Shown here: positions 1 through 9,703 of the stretch, piece after piece
Layout: each line of letters begins with the position of its first letter
Position numbering within the stretch: position 1 is the stretch's first letter
DNA from: Pararobbsia silviterrae
GTDB taxonomy: Bacteria; Pseudomonadota; Gammaproteobacteria; Burkholderiales; Burkholderiaceae
Reading direction: 5' to 3'
Length of the DNA: 64,000 nt
Assembly: GCF_003628125.1 (NCBI RefSeq)
Contig: NZ_RBZU01000011.1
Coordinates: 186,001 to 250,000 of the forward strand
Made by a program: the position numbers and the translations under genes
The notes under the pieces: generated by a model
What the model saw: the letters and a program-made list of their open reading frames with translations, nothing else
What the model was told of the DNA's origin: nothing
Database searches by the model: none

Positions 1-503
1 ACGTCGTGCTCGGCCTCGCGTCGAGCGGCATTCATTCGAACGGTTTCTCGCTCGTGCGCAAGATCATCGAGCGCGCGAAGCCGGATCTCGACGCGGACTT
101 CGACGGCCGCTCGCTGGCCGACGCGCTGATGGCGCCGACGCGCATCTACGTGAAGCCCGTGCTCGCGCTGATGCAGAAGGTCAAGGTCAAGGGCCTCGCG
201 CACATCACGGGCGGCGGGCTCGTCGAGAACGTGCCGCGGATCCTGCAGGAAGGCTTGACGGCCGAACTCGATCAAAGCGCATGGACGATGCCGCCGCTGT
301 TCAAGTGGCTTCAGAAGGAAGGCGGCGTCGCCGACGCGGAAATGCACCGCGTGTTCAATTGCGGGATCGGCATGGTGCTCGTCGTCTCGGCCGCGGATGC
401 GGATGCGGCGCAGGCGCAACTCAGCGAAGCCGGCGAGACCGTCTCGCGTATCGGCACGATTCGTCGAAGCGCGGCGGGCGAGGCCCAGACCGTCGTCGTC
501 TGA
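1..503 (+). CDS. purM: Phosphoribosylformylglycinamidine cyclo-ligase, 3' end
   Basis: Partial gene: the frame is open from base 3, so the N-terminal part lies outside the window. PurM (AIR synthetase) closes the imidazole ring of FGAM with ATP to give AIR in purine synthesis in the cytoplasm. The visible 166 residues are the C-terminal AIRS-C domain, with the family motif [17 protein letters not shown] and the glycine-rich [14 protein letters not shown], and they end at the expected place with a short Val-rich tail. It is convergent with miaA, with a 7-bp gap. Recognition is by family motif and the usual Burkholderia neighbourhood. Confidence 0.95.
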   Translation, partial: VVLGLASSGIHSNGFSLVRKIIERAKPDLDADFDGRSLADALMAPTRIYVKPVLALMQKVKVKGLAHITGGGLVENVPRILQEGLTAELDQSAWTMPPLFKWLQKEGGVADAEMHRVFNCGIGMVLVVSAADADAAQAQLSEAGETVSRIGTIRRSAAGEAQTVVV

Positions 504-510
504 CGCCGAT

Positions 511-1437
511 CTAGTGTGACGCGATCGCGTCGAGCACGCGATCGGTCGTCCCGTCCCGGCTGCAATCGACGATCACGCGATCGGGGATCGAGCGCAGCCA
601 GGTCAATTGACGTTTGCAAAGCTGGCGCGTCGCGAAGATCCCCTTGTCGCGCATCGTCGCGCGATCCGTGAGTCCGTCGAGATACTCCCAGACCTGTCGA
701 TAGCCGACGCAGCGCATCGACGGCATCGACGGCTCGAGGTCGCCGCGTCGCCGGAGCCGTTCGACCTCGTCGATCAAGCCGTGCGTCAGCATCGCGTCGA
801 AGCGCGCCGCGATGCGCGCGTGCAGGACCGCGCGATCCGACGGTTCGAGCGCGATCGGCACGAAGCGGTACCCCGTGTCGGGCGCGTGGCGCGGTTCGGC
901 GAGCCATGCCGACATCGGCTTGCCGCTTTGCAGATAGATTTCGAGCGCGCGCTGAATGCGTTGCGCGTCGTTCGGCGGCAGACGCGCCGCCGTGACCGGA
1001 TCGACGTCGGCGAGCCGCGCATGCATCGCGGGCCATCCATCGCGCAGTCCGTCGGCGTCGAGTTGCGCGCGCAGCGCCGGGTCGGCCGTCGGCAAAGCGT
1101 TGAGTCCTTCAGTCAAAGCCTTGTAGTAGAGCATCGTGCCGCCGACGAGCACCGGACGGCGGCCTCGCGCCCGCACCTCGCCGATCAAGCGCAGCGCATC
1201 GTCGTGGAATTGCGCTGCCGAGTAGGCTTCGGCCGGATCGATGATGTCGATCAGGTGATGCGGCACCGACGCGAGCTCTTCGCGCGTCGGCTTCGCCGTG
1301 CCGATATCCATGCCGCGATACACGAGCGCCGAATCGATGCTGATGATCTCGATGGGCTCGCGCGCCGCGAGCGCGAGCGCCGCGGCCGTCTTCCCCGATG
1401 CGGTCGGGCCGAGCAGGCAGGCAACCGGAACCGTCAT
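511..1437 (-). CDS. miaA: tRNA dimethylallyltransferase
   Basis: MiaA transfers a dimethylallyl group to N6 of A37 in tRNAs that read UNN codons. The 308-residue product has the P-loop GPTASGKT near residue 9, the [18 protein letters not shown] segment of the family, and VGYRQVW near the C-terminus. I chose the ATG at 1437 because it directly precedes the conserved strand before the P-loop and forms an ATGA overlap with the mutL stop. A longer frame starts at 1509, but its 24 extra residues are not family-like. Transcribed with mutL, so translational coupling is likely. Confidence 0.95.
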   Translation of the reverse strand: MTVPVACLLGPTASGKTAAALALAAREPIEIISIDSALVYRGMDIGTAKPTREELASVPHHLIDIIDPAEAYSAAQFHDDALRLIGEVRARGRRPVLVGGTMLYYKALTEGLNALPTADPALRAQLDADGLRDGWPAMHARLADVDPVTAARLPPNDAQRIQRALEIYLQSGKPMSAWLAEPRHAPDTGYRFVPIALEPSDRAVLHARIAARFDAMLTHGLIDEVERLRRRGDLEPSMPSMRCVGYRQVWEYLDGLTDRATMRDKGIFATRQLCKRQLTWLRSIPDRVIVDCSRDGTTDRVLDAIASH

Positions 1438-3632
1438 TGGCCGCGCATGAAGAGTCGGTCGAGATCGCCGAGCGTGAGCTGGAACCACGTCGGGCGGCCG
1501 TGATTGCATTGGTCCGCGCGTTCGGTCGCTTCCATCTGGCGCAGCAGCGCGTTCATTTCGTCGTGCGTCAGATGCCGATTGGCGCGCACGGCGTGATGAC
1601 AGGCGAGCGTGCCGAGCAATTCATGCTGGCGCTCGGTCAGCACGCGCGATCCTCCATATGCCTGAAGATCGGCGAGCACCGCGCGCGCGAGCGACGTCAG
1701 ATCCGCATCCTTGAGCAGCGCCGGGACCGCGCGGATCGCGAGTGTCGTCGGCGATAGCGCGGCGATGTCGAAGCCGAGCGCGTCGAGCACCTCGCGATGT
1801 TCTTCGACCGTGCCGATCTCGACCGGGCTTGCCGGCATCGAAACCGGAATCAGCAAGGGCTGGACCGCGATCGCGCGGTCCACGAGCGCGTGCTTGAACT
1901 GCTCGTAGAGAATGCGTTCGTGGGCCGCGTGCATGTCGACGAGTACGAGGCCGCGCGTGTTCTGCGCGAGCACGTAGACGCCGTGCAGCTGGCCGAGTGC
2001 AAAGCCGAGCGGCGCATCGTCGGGCAAGCCGCGATAGGCGTCGGCGGGGGCGCCTATCGCGGCTGCGTCCGCCCTCGCGCCAGGCATGCCGAACGCGCTC
2101 GCGCCGTAGCTCGACGCACCTTTGCTCGAAGCCGCCGCGAATGCCTGCACGCCCGCTTGATCGCCTGCTTGGAAGCCTGCTTGGTAGCCCGGCAAAGCGG
2201 CGGAGCCCGCCGAATCCGACTGCGCGCCGTCGACGAGATCGGCCCCCTGCGCTGCGCGCGCCGCCGTGGCGTCCGCGGCCCATGCGGGAGGCGGGGTTTC
2301 GCGCGCGACGAGTCCGTTGCCGTCGCGCCGCTGGCCATAGAGCGCGTCGTAGAGCGCGAGCGGCTGGGCGACGGGCAGCGTGCCCTGGCGCATGCGCATT
2401 TGCGAGATCCAGGCCGCGGTCGATCCCTGCGCCGCGTTGCCTGACGAAGCACCCGCCTGTGCGCCGGCCGACGCGGTGTCCAGCGCGCGCGACAATTGCC
2501 CGGCGGTACCCGAGCCTTCGATGTGCGTGGCGTGGCCCAGCGCGGTCGTGTCGGGCGAGGCGCCCGCGTGGCGCGCGAGCGCGCGCTGCACGGCGTGAAA
2601 AACGAACTGGTGGACCGAGCGCGACTCGCGGAACCGGACCTCGATCTTCGACGGATGCACATTGACGTCGACCGATTCGGGCGGCACGTCGAGAAACAGC
2701 ACATACGACGGATACCGCTCGCCGTGCAGCACGTCTTCGTATGCCGAGCGCACGGCGTGGGTCAGCAGCTTGTCGCGCACGAAGCGGCCGTTGACGAAGA
2801 AATATTGCTGATCCGCGCGGCCGCGGCTCGCGGTCGGCAGCCCCGCGAACCCATAAACGGCCACGGGCCCCGCGCGCTCGTCGAGCGGCAGGTGCGCTTG
2901 CGCGAAGCCGTCGCCGAGCACCTTCGCGACGCGCTGGGCCGGGGTCGTCGCGCCCCAATGTTCGAGCGCGCGTCCATTGTGCATGACCGAAAACGTGACA
3001 TCGGGCCGGGCAAGCGCCGCGCGGCGGACCATTTCGAGGCAGTGGCCGAGTTCGGTCTGGTCGGTCTTGAGGAATTTCCGGCGCGCAGGGGTATTGAAAT
3101 AGAGCTCGCGGACTTCGATCGTCGTCCCGACGCCGCCGGCGGCCGGCGACAGGTCGCCCGTCTCGGCGTCGATCGCCACGGCGTGCGGCGCCTCGGCCGT
3201 GCGGCTCGTGATCACGAGTTGCGAGACGGACGCGATCGACGCCAGCGCTTCGCCGCGGAAGCCGAGCGTCGCCACGGCTTCGAGATCGGCCAGCGAGCGG
3301 ATCTTGCTCGTCGCGTGCCGCATCAATGCGAGCGGCAATTCGTTCGACGGGATGCCCGAGCCGTCGTCGGCGATCGAGATCCGTTTGACGCCGCCGTCGT
3401 CGAGCACGATCCGGATCGTGTTCGATCCCGCGTCGAGCGCGTTTTCAAGCAATTCCTTGACGACGGAGGCCGGGCGCTCGACGACTTCGCCCGCGGCAAT
3501 CTGGCTGATCAGCTGGTCGGGCAGCGCGGCGATCGAGCGGCGCGGGGCGCGCGGTGCCTCGGCGCGTTCGGAATCGGCCGCGCGGGCAAGGGCCTGATCG
3601 GGCGGCAGCAGGGGCGTTTGAGCGTCGGACAT
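1434..3632 (-). CDS. mutL: DNA mismatch repair protein MutL
   Basis: MutL couples MutS mismatch recognition to strand incision. The 732-residue product has the GHKL ATPase domain (E63/N64/D67 in the [11 protein letters not shown] motif, then DDGSGIP and GFRGEA), a long disordered linker at about residues 370-530, and a C-terminal dimerisation domain. That domain carries D-M-H-A-x2-E-x4-E, a variant of the endonuclease motif DQHA(x)2E(x)4E, plus the supporting ACHH and CNHGRP motifs. I infer a nicking MutL, as in organisms lacking MutH. About 30 residues precede the usual family start. The linker contains QAG tetrapeptide repeats. Start 3632 is the ATG nearest the conserved region; an alternative is at 3656. 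Confidence 0.96.
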   Translation of the reverse strand: MSDAQTPLLPPDQALARAADSERAEAPRAPRRSIAALPDQLISQIAAGEVVERPASVVKELLENALDAGSNTIRIVLDDGGVKRISIADDGSGIPSNELPLALMRHATSKIRSLADLEAVATLGFRGEALASIASVSQLVITSRTAEAPHAVAIDAETGDLSPAAGGVGTTIEVRELYFNTPARRKFLKTDQTELGHCLEMVRRAALARPDVTFSVMHNGRALEHWGATTPAQRVAKVLGDGFAQAHLPLDERAGPVAVYGFAGLPTASRGRADQQYFFVNGRFVRDKLLTHAVRSAYEDVLHGERYPSYVLFLDVPPESVDVNVHPSKIEVRFRESRSVHQFVFHAVQRALARHAGASPDTTALGHATHIEGSGTAGQLSRALDTASAGAQAGASSGNAAQGSTAAWISQMRMRQGTLPVAQPLALYDALYGQRRDGNGLVARETPPPAWAADATAARAAQGADLVDGAQSDSAGSAALPGYQAGFQAGDQAGVQAFAAASSKGASSYGASAFGMPGARADAAAIGAPADAYRGLPDDAPLGFALGQLHGVYVLAQNTRGLVLVDMHAAHERILYEQFKHALVDRAIAVQPLLIPVSMPASPVEIGTVEEHREVLDALGFDIAALSPTTLAIRAVPALLKDADLTSLARAVLADLQAYGGSRVLTERQHELLGTLACHHAVRANRHLTHDEMNALLRQMEATERADQCNHGRPTWFQLTLGDLDRLFMRGQ
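2151..2186. repeat. 12-bp tandem repeat inside the mutL linker (3 units)
   Basis: Three in-frame 12-bp units (GCCTGCTTGGAA-like, read on the + strand) encode YQAG, FQAG and DQAG in the MutL linker. The last two units differ at one base. Copy changes would keep the frame and only lengthen or shorten the linker. Confidence 0.7.
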
Positions 3633-3737
3633 GCGCGCATTATAGCCAGTCGACATCGCGGTTCCGTCGTGTCGCGGCGCCGCAAAATCGATCCGGTATC
3701 ATCGTGCCACGTCCCATTCGATCGACAGGAAGCTCAC

Positions 3738-4391
3738 TTGGATACACTTTTGCAATTCGCGGGCTATGTGCTGCACATCGACAAATTTTTCGGCACATTC
3801 GTCGCGCAGTACGGTGCATGGATCTATCTCGTGCTGTTTGCAATCGTGTTCTGCGAAACCGGGCTCGTCGTGCTGCCTTTCCTGCCCGGCGACACGCTGC
3901 TGTTCGTGGGCGGCGCGTTCTGCGTCTCGCATGCGCTGAGTTTGCCCGTGCTGATCGGGCTGCTCATCGTCGCGGCCGTGCTGGGCAACACGGTCAACTT
4001 CCATATCGGCCGATATATCGGACCGAAGGTCTATGAGCGCGACTGGCGGCTGATCGATCAGAAGGCGCTGCGCAAGACGCATGATTTCTACGAACGTCAT
4101 GGCGGCAAGACGATCGTGCTCGCGCGCTTCGTGCCCGTCGTGCGCACGTTCGCGCCGTTCGTCGCGGGCGTCGGCGCGATGAGCGCGATCCGGTTTCAGA
4201 TCTTCAACGTGCTCGGCGCGGCGCTCTGGGTGCTGTTGCTCGTTTTCGGCGGGTATTTTTTCGGCAATCTGCCGTTCGTGCGTCAGTACTTGAACGTCAT
4301 CGTGCTCGTCGGTGTCGCGGCGGCCGCCGTGCCGGTCGCGGCGGGTGCGCTGTACAAGCTCGCGCGGCGCGACGGTCGCGTGCGGTCGTAG
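3738..4391 (+). CDS. DedA family membrane protein
   Basis: Polytopic inner-membrane protein of the DedA/SNARE-associated family, members of which are linked to envelope homeostasis and undecaprenyl-phosphate or phosphatidylethanolamine flipping. The 217 residues include the family signature F-E-x-G-like CETGLVVLPFLPGDTLLF (about residues 45-62), then GNTVNFHIGRYIG, and R-F-V-P-V-V-R-T-F-A-P in the central loop. I place the start at TTG 3738, preceded by AGGA at a normal distance. The frame is open far upstream inside the mutL complement, but that part is not DedA-like. Likely stand-alone; the next gene is a second DedA protein. Confidence 0.9.
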   Translation: MDTLLQFAGYVLHIDKFFGTFVAQYGAWIYLVLFAIVFCETGLVVLPFLPGDTLLFVGGAFCVSHALSLPVLIGLLIVAAVLGNTVNFHIGRYIGPKVYERDWRLIDQKALRKTHDFYERHGGKTIVLARFVPVVRTFAPFVAGVGAMSAIRFQIFNVLGAALWVLLLVFGGYFFGNLPFVRQYLNVIVLVGVAAAAVPVAAGALYKLARRDGRVRS

Positions 4392-4704
4392 GCGTCGGCA
4401 CAGGGCCGTCGCACGCACAATGCGTTCGCGTCATCATGCGGGTGTCATCTCAAGCAGGTGAAATTTTTACGCGGCGCCAGGCGCGAGATCCGGTCGTTTC
4501 GCGCCGTGCGTCGAAAGCGTGCTGAAATGCCCCTTGCGACCGGCGATATTGACACCATAATATTTTGATTGATCGTATCGCCTGGCGGGTTGCGCCGCGG
4601 CACGCTGCCGCGCCGACGCGCAGGGCGAGCGTGCCGCCCCGGCCTTTTCGAAAGAGGGCCGGCCGGTATCGGCGATCGGCACCTGGATCTCGCGGAGAGT
4701 TCGC
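4392..4704. other. Intergenic region between the two dedA genes
   Basis: 313 bp without a convincing gene. A consensus -35 hexamer (TTGACA, 4549-4554) lies in a short AT-rich patch upstream of the DedA-rhodanese gene, but the matching -10 about 18 bp on (TCGTAT) is poor. A promoter here is plausible, not shown. Confidence 0.4.
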
Positions 4705-5709
4705 ATGTTGCACGACCTGCTGGCGCAGTACGGCCCGGTAATCGTCTTTATCAGCGTATTTGCGTCGGCCGTCGGCCTGCCGGTGCCGGCGTTGCCGACG
4801 CTGATCCTGTTTGGCGCGATGGCGATGATGCATCCGGGTCCGCTCTGGACTCAGTTGCTGCCCACGCTCGCGATGTCGGTCTGCGCCAGCGTGCTCGGCG
4901 ATACGCTCTGGTTCCTCGCGGGCCGCGTCTATGGCGGCAAGACGCTGCAGACGATCTGCCAGATTTCGCTGTCGCGCGACACCTGCGTCAAGAAGACCGA
5001 GCGTTTCTTCGGCCGCTGGGGCGTGCGTGTGCTCGCCGTCTCGAAGTTCATCCCGGGCCTGTCGCTCGTTTCGATTCCGCTCGCGGGTGCGATGGGCGTG
5101 CCCTTGACGATGTTCCTGCGCTACGACGCGATCGGCGCCGCGCTCTGGGCGGCCGTCGGTCTGCTCGTCGGCGTTGCGTTCGCGCCGCAGATCGACATGA
5201 TCTTCATGAGCATGAACCGGCTCGGCAAGGATGCGGCGCTCGTGCTCGCCGTCATCGTGGTCCTCTACGTCAGCTATCGCTGGTGGCGTCGCGAGACCCT
5301 CATGAAGACGCTCTCGGACGCGCGGATGTCGGTCGACGAGCTCTATCACCTCATGAAAGCCGAGACGCAGGTCGATACCACGCGCCCGGTCGTGTTCGAC
5401 ATCCGTTCGGCCGAAAAGCGCACGCTCGATCCGTTCCAGATCCCCGGCTCGATCTTCGCCGACGAGCGTCAGCTCGACGCGATCGCCGAGAAGTACGATC
5501 GGGCACGCAAGGTCGTGATCTATTGCTCGTGCCCGAACGAGGTGTCGGCCGCGTGGATGGCGAAAAAGCTCACCGAAATGGGCTTCAAGGACGTTCTGCC
5601 GCTGCGCGGCGGACTCGATGCGTGGCGCGAGGCGGGCTGGCAGGTCGCGCCGATTGTCGAGGAAGCGGCCAACGACGCGGAGATCGGGATCGCCGTCAAG
5701 GCGGTCTGA
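4705..5709 (+). CDS. DedA-rhodanese fusion membrane protein
   Basis: 334 residues. Residues 1-195 form a DedA-type polytopic membrane domain (SAVGLPVPALPTLILFGA, later R-V-L-A-V-S-K-F-I-P-G-L and a hydrophobic segment ending before YRWWRRE). Residues 225-325 form a cytoplasmic rhodanese-like domain with FDIRS, a candidate active-site cysteine in YCSCPNE, and the closing L-R-G-G-L-D-A-W. Rhodanese domains bind or transfer sulfane sulfur, or act as redox or regulatory modules. The fusion suggests a membrane-tethered persulfide or thiol function, which I infer only. The start is supported by GGAGAG 8 bp upstream. It is followed by a 16-copy hexamer repeat. Confidence 0.9.
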   Translation: MLHDLLAQYGPVIVFISVFASAVGLPVPALPTLILFGAMAMMHPGPLWTQLLPTLAMSVCASVLGDTLWFLAGRVYGGKTLQTICQISLSRDTCVKKTERFFGRWGVRVLAVSKFIPGLSLVSIPLAGAMGVPLTMFLRYDAIGAALWAAVGLLVGVAFAPQIDMIFMSMNRLGKDAALVLAVIVVLYVSYRWWRRETLMKTLSDARMSVDELYHLMKAETQVDTTRPVVFDIRSAEKRTLDPFQIPGSIFADERQLDAIAEKYDRARKVVIYCSCPNEVSAAWMAKKLTEMGFKDVLPLRGGLDAWREAGWQVAPIVEEAANDAEIGIAVKAV

Positions 5710-5887
5710 ACGCGCGCCGACGCGATCGGGCGGATCGCATCCCGTTCCGCGTGTGCGTGTCCGGCTGCGGCCATGCGGCGTCGGCGTGCCCGCTCGGAGG
5801 CCGCTGGGCGGCGGGCGCCGGCGGCGTCTTTCGACGCGTTCGATATCCCGGCCGGACAAGGGACTTCCGGCGTGATGCAATAGTGCC

Positions 5888-5983
5888 GATCCCGATCCCG
5901 ATCCCGATCCCGATCCCGATCCCGATCCCGATCCCGATCCCGATCCCGATCCCGATCCCGATCCCGATCCCGATCCCGATCCC
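5888..5983. repeat. Perfect (GATCCC)16 hexanucleotide microsatellite
   Basis: Sixteen uninterrupted copies of GATCCC, 96 bp, lie 178 bp after the DedA-rhodanese stop and 98 bp before the next ATG. All six frames through it stay open and would encode dipeptide runs (PI, DR, GI), which explains several long spurious frames. The tract can expand or contract by slippage and would change the spacing upstream of the 6082 gene. Confidence 0.97.
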
Positions 5984-6081
5984 GGACTTCGACGCCGATG
6001 GCGACCCGACACGTGCCCGGATGGCCAAGCGACGGATTTCGGTGAACGCTGAATTTCTGCACGATCTCTTCAGGAATCGCA

Positions 6082-7899
6082 ATGACTTCGAATTCGGAAG
6101 GAAAACCCGCGGCGTCGCAAGCGCCGGCCTCAGGCGCGGCGGATGACGCGACGGCGGCCGCGGCCCCCGTTGCGCCCGTCGAGCTTGCTCCGGTCGAGGC
6201 GCCGTTTTCGTCGCTGAACTCGCGCATGCACCAGATGTTCCCGAAGCTCACGGACGCGAACATCGCGCGTATGCGGCAGTTCGGCGACGTCCGGCACTAT
6301 CTGGCCGGTACGCAACTGCTGCGCGTCGGGCAACCCGCGCCGGGCATGTACGTCGTGCTCTCGGGCGCGATGCGCGTCGTGCGGCGCGACGCGCTCGGGC
6401 ACAACGAATCGGTCGGCGACAAAGGGGCGGGTCATTTCATCGCCGAGGTCGCGTCGATCTCGGGCGGCCCGACGCTCGTCGACGGATTCGCCGCGACGGA
6501 CCTCGAAGCGATCATGATCACGCCCGAGCGCCTGCGCGCGCTGCTGATCGCCGATGCCGAACTCAGCGAAGTGATCATGCGCGCGCTGATTCTGCGCCGC
6601 GTCTCGCTGATCCAGCATGGCGCGGGCGGCCCCGTGCTCGTCGGTACGGGCAATGAGCCTCAGCTCACCGCGCTCCAGGGGTTCCTGACGCGCAACAATC
6701 ATCCGCATACGGTCATCGACGCGAAGACCGATCCCGAAGCCGCGGCGCTTGTCGAGCGCGTGGCCGCCAAGCCCGACGATTTCCCGCTCGTGATCTGTCC
6801 GGACGGCACCGTGCTGCGTAATCCCGACGAGGGGCGGCTCGCCTCGTGCCTCGGATGGCTGCCCGAATTCGACGAATCGCAGGTCTATGACGTCGCGATC
6901 GTCGGCGCGGGGCCTTCGGGGCTCGCGGCGGCGGTCTATGCAGCGTCCGAGGGGCTGTCGGTCGCCGTCTTCGATTGCCGGGCGCCGGGCGGGCAGGCCG
7001 GCGCGAGCGCGCGCATCGAAAATTATCTGGGTTTCCCGACCGGCATCTCGGGGCAGGCGCTCGCGGGCCGCGCGTTCGTGCAGGCGCAGAAGTTCGGCGC
7101 GCATATCGCGATTCCGGCCGAAATCGTCGCGCTCGATTGCAGTTGCTCGGCGGCGACGCACTATCAGCTCGGCATCTCGCTCAAGAGCGGACAGCACGTG
7201 AATACGCGCGCGCTCGTTGTCGCGTCGGGCGCGGTTTACCGGCGTCCGCCGATCGACAATCTCTTGAATTTCGAGGGGCGCGGCGTCTATTACTGGGCGT
7301 CGCCCGTCGAGGCCAAGCTCTGCAAGCACGAGGAGGTCGTGCTCGTCGGCGGCGGCAATTCGGCCGGGCAGGCGGCCGTCTATCTCGCGTCGTACGTCAA
7401 GCATCTGCACATCTATATTCGCGGCACGAGTCTCGATGCGAGCATGTCGCGCTATCTGATCGACCGGATCGCGGCGCTGCCTAACGTGACCTTGCATCCG
7501 TGCACGGAGATCGCAGCGCTCGAAGGCGATGAGCGCGGGCTGGCGCGGATTCGCTATCGAAGCGCATCGCTGCCCGGCGAGCAGTCGATCGACGCGCGCT
7601 ATCTGTTCCTGTTTATCGGCGCGGACCCCAATACCGAGTGGCTGCGTCATTGCGGCGTCGCGCTCGATAGCCACGGTTTCGTGCTGACGGGCGTCGCGGC
7701 GCGGCCCGGTACCGAGACGCCGCCGCTGACGCTCGAGACGAGTGTCGACGGCGTGTTCGCGATCGGCGATGTCCGCTCGGGCTCGACGAAGCGGATCGCG
7801 TCGGGCGTCGGCGAGGGGGCCGCGGTCGTCGCGCAAATCCACGGCTTTCTCGCGAAGCAGGGGCAGCTTGCGCCGACGACGGCGCAGGTCGTCGTCTAG
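6082..7899 (+). CDS. Cyclic-nucleotide-binding domain fused to thioredoxin-reductase-like flavoprotein
   Basis: 605 residues. An Ala/Pro-rich N-terminus (1-45) is followed by a cNMP-binding/Crp-like beta-roll (about 50-180, GMYVVLSGAMRVV), a thioredoxin-like segment (about 190-260), and a two-domain FAD/NAD(P)H oxidoreductase (FAD GxGxxG in IVGAGPSGLAAAVYAA; NADPH site VLVGGGNSAGQAA; C-terminal FAIGDVRSGSTKRIASGVGEG). The fold is that of thioredoxin reductase, but the usual redox CxxC before the NADPH domain is absent (GVYYWASPVEAKLC). It may therefore be a ligand-regulated flavin reductase of unknown partner. The start has AGGA 8 bp upstream. Convergent with amiC. Confidence 0.88.
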   Translation: MTSNSEGKPAASQAPASGAADDATAAAAPVAPVELAPVEAPFSSLNSRMHQMFPKLTDANIARMRQFGDVRHYLAGTQLLRVGQPAPGMYVVLSGAMRVVRRDALGHNESVGDKGAGHFIAEVASISGGPTLVDGFAATDLEAIMITPERLRALLIADAELSEVIMRALILRRVSLIQHGAGGPVLVGTGNEPQLTALQGFLTRNNHPHTVIDAKTDPEAAALVERVAAKPDDFPLVICPDGTVLRNPDEGRLASCLGWLPEFDESQVYDVAIVGAGPSGLAAAVYAASEGLSVAVFDCRAPGGQAGASARIENYLGFPTGISGQALAGRAFVQAQKFGAHIAIPAEIVALDCSCSAATHYQLGISLKSGQHVNTRALVVASGAVYRRPPIDNLLNFEGRGVYYWASPVEAKLCKHEEVVLVGGGNSAGQAAVYLASYVKHLHIYIRGTSLDASMSRYLIDRIAALPNVTLHPCTEIAALEGDERGLARIRYRSASLPGEQSIDARYLFLFIGADPNTEWLRHCGVALDSHGFVLTGVAARPGTETPPLTLETSVDGVFAIGDVRSGSTKRIASGVGEGAAVVAQIHGFLAKQGQLAPTTAQVVV

Positions 7900-7924
7900 C
7901 GCGGACGCTGTCGAGCGTTCTTCT

Positions 7925-9703
7925 TCACGCCATCCGGTTCTTCGCGAGCGGCGGATTGGCCGCGAAATAGCGCTTGATCCCGCGCAGGATCGCGTCGGCC
8001 ATCCGGTCGCGATAGGCGTCGTTCTTGAGCTTCGTCTCTTCTTCGGGATTGCTGATGAACGCCGTCTCGACGAGGATCGACGGGATGTCGGGCGCCTTGA
8101 GCACGGCGAAGCCGGCCTGCTCGACCGAGCCCTTGTGAAGCTTGTTGATGTCGCCGATCTCGTCGAGCACGAAGCCGCCGTAACGCATGCTGTCGCGGAT
8201 CTGGGCCGTTGTCGACATGTCGAGCAGGGCGCGCGATACGCTTTCGTCCTGACTCTTGATGTTGATCCCGCCGATCAGATCCGACGAGTTTTCCTTGTCC
8301 GCCATCCACTTCGCGGCCGTGCTCGACGCGCCGTGATCGGACAACGCGAACACCGATGAGCCGCGCGCTTCGGGCGTCGTGAACGCGTCGGCGTGAATCG
8401 ATACGAAGAGGTCGGCCTCGACGCGGCGCGCCTTCTGCACGCGCACGTTGAGCGGCACGAAGAAGTCGTCGTCGCGCGTCATCATCGCGCGCATATTCGG
8501 TTGCGCGTCGATCTTCGCGCGCAGGCGCTTGCCGATGTCGAGCGCGACGTGTTTCTCGTAGGTGCCCGCGCCGCCGATCGCGCCCGGATCTTCGCCGCCG
8601 TGACCAGGGTCGATCGCGACGGTCAGCAGGCGCACGGTTTTGGCGCCCTTGCGCGGCGGTGCGGCCGGCAGCAGGCCGTCGTCGTCGGTGTGGTCGTCGG
8701 CGCGATCGTTGGATTGCGCGACGGTCGTCGCGGGCGCCGTGGCTGTCGTGCCTGTCGTGGCCGTCGTCGCTTTCGCGAGCGGCGGGGTGGCGGTCGTCTT
8801 GCCGCGCGATGCGCCGTCCGTGTTCGGCGTCGCGTCGGCGAGCGTCGGGTTCGCCGCGTTTCGGGCGGCCGGCTTCGTGTTGCCGCCGCTCGCGTACTTC
8901 TGGAAGAACGCATCGCTGTCTTCGCCCGGCGACGTGTCGTGGAGCGGCGCAGCGGCGAGCGTGCCCGCGTTCGTGCCGCCGCCGGCGCCGAAGCCCGCCC
9001 CCGCGTTGCCGTTCGCGTCGTCGTCGCTGCCCTGACCGGCATTCGGCGCCGCGCCGCGCGCGGTACCGGCCAGCGCGCCGGGGGCGACGTGATCCGCGGA
9101 GCCCGCGAGCGCGCGCTGCGAGCTCGCGGGCGGCCGCGGTACGCCGTTGTTCGAGGCCTGCGCCTGTTGCGCCGCAAACGTCTCTTCCTTGTGCTCGGTA
9201 CGCGCGAGCAGCTCCATGAGCGGATCGGGCGGCACGGCCGGATAGAGATCGAACACGAGCCGGTAGCGGTACGAACCCGCGGGCGGCAGTGCGAAGACCT
9301 GCGGCTTGGCCGCGTCCTTCAGATCGAGCACGAGGCGCACGACGTGCGGCGCGAATTGCCCGACGCGGACCGATTGGATCTGCGGATCGTTCGGCGTGAT
9401 CTTCGAGACGAGATCGCGCAGGGCCTGATCGAGTTCAAGCCCGTTGAGATCGACGACGACGCGATCGGGGTTCTCGAGCAGACGGGACGTGTAGTCGAGC
9501 GGCTGATCGGATTCGATCGTCACGCGCGTGTAGTCGCGTGCGGGCCACACGCGCACGCCGAGCACCGAACTCGCATGCGCGAGTTTCGGGCCGATGAGCG
9601 CGAGCGCGAGGGTCGACACGCCGGCGCGCAGCACCTGGCGGCGCTTGCGGTTCGGTGTCGCGGTCGCGGCGGCTTCGAGCGAATGAAACGGTTTGATCAG
9701 CAT
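7925..9703 (-). CDS. amiC: N-acetylmuramoyl-L-alanine amidase AmiC
   Basis: Periplasmic zinc amidase that cleaves the peptide stem from MurNAc to separate daughter cells. 592 residues: a twin-arginine-type signal (RKRRQVLRAG followed by a hydrophobic stretch ending AHAS, about residues 18-45), an AMIN domain (about 50-160), a long Ala/Thr/Gly linker (about 185-385), and an Amidase_3 domain with IDPGHGG, YEKHVALD, SIHAD and LVETAFISN supplying Zn ligands and the catalytic Glu. The linker is longer than usual. The ATG at 9703 lies inside the 3' end of tsaE (7-bp overlap), so the two genes are co-transcribed. Confidence 0.95.
   Translation of the reverse strand: MLIKPFHSLEAAATATPNRKRRQVLRAGVSTLALALIGPKLAHASSVLGVRVWPARDYTRVTIESDQPLDYTSRLLENPDRVVVDLNGLELDQALRDLVSKITPNDPQIQSVRVGQFAPHVVRLVLDLKDAAKPQVFALPPAGSYRYRLVFDLYPAVPPDPLMELLARTEHKEETFAAQQAQASNNGVPRPPASSQRALAGSADHVAPGALAGTARGAAPNAGQGSDDDANGNAGAGFGAGGGTNAGTLAAAPLHDTSPGEDSDAFFQKYASGGNTKPAARNAANPTLADATPNTDGASRGKTTATPPLAKATTATTGTTATAPATTVAQSNDRADDHTDDDGLLPAAPPRKGAKTVRLLTVAIDPGHGGEDPGAIGGAGTYEKHVALDIGKRLRAKIDAQPNMRAMMTRDDDFFVPLNVRVQKARRVEADLFVSIHADAFTTPEARGSSVFALSDHGASSTAAKWMADKENSSDLIGGINIKSQDESVSRALLDMSTTAQIRDSMRYGGFVLDEIGDINKLHKGSVEQAGFAVLKAPDIPSILVETAFISNPEEETKLKNDAYRDRMADAILRGIKRYFAANPPLAKNRMA

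Noticed and set aside
4450-6146. Long frames of 500+ codons on both strands running through the GATCCC repeat
   Set aside because: They are open only because a 6-bp repeat cannot create stops; outside it they are shadows of the DedA-rhodanese gene with Arg-rich composition.
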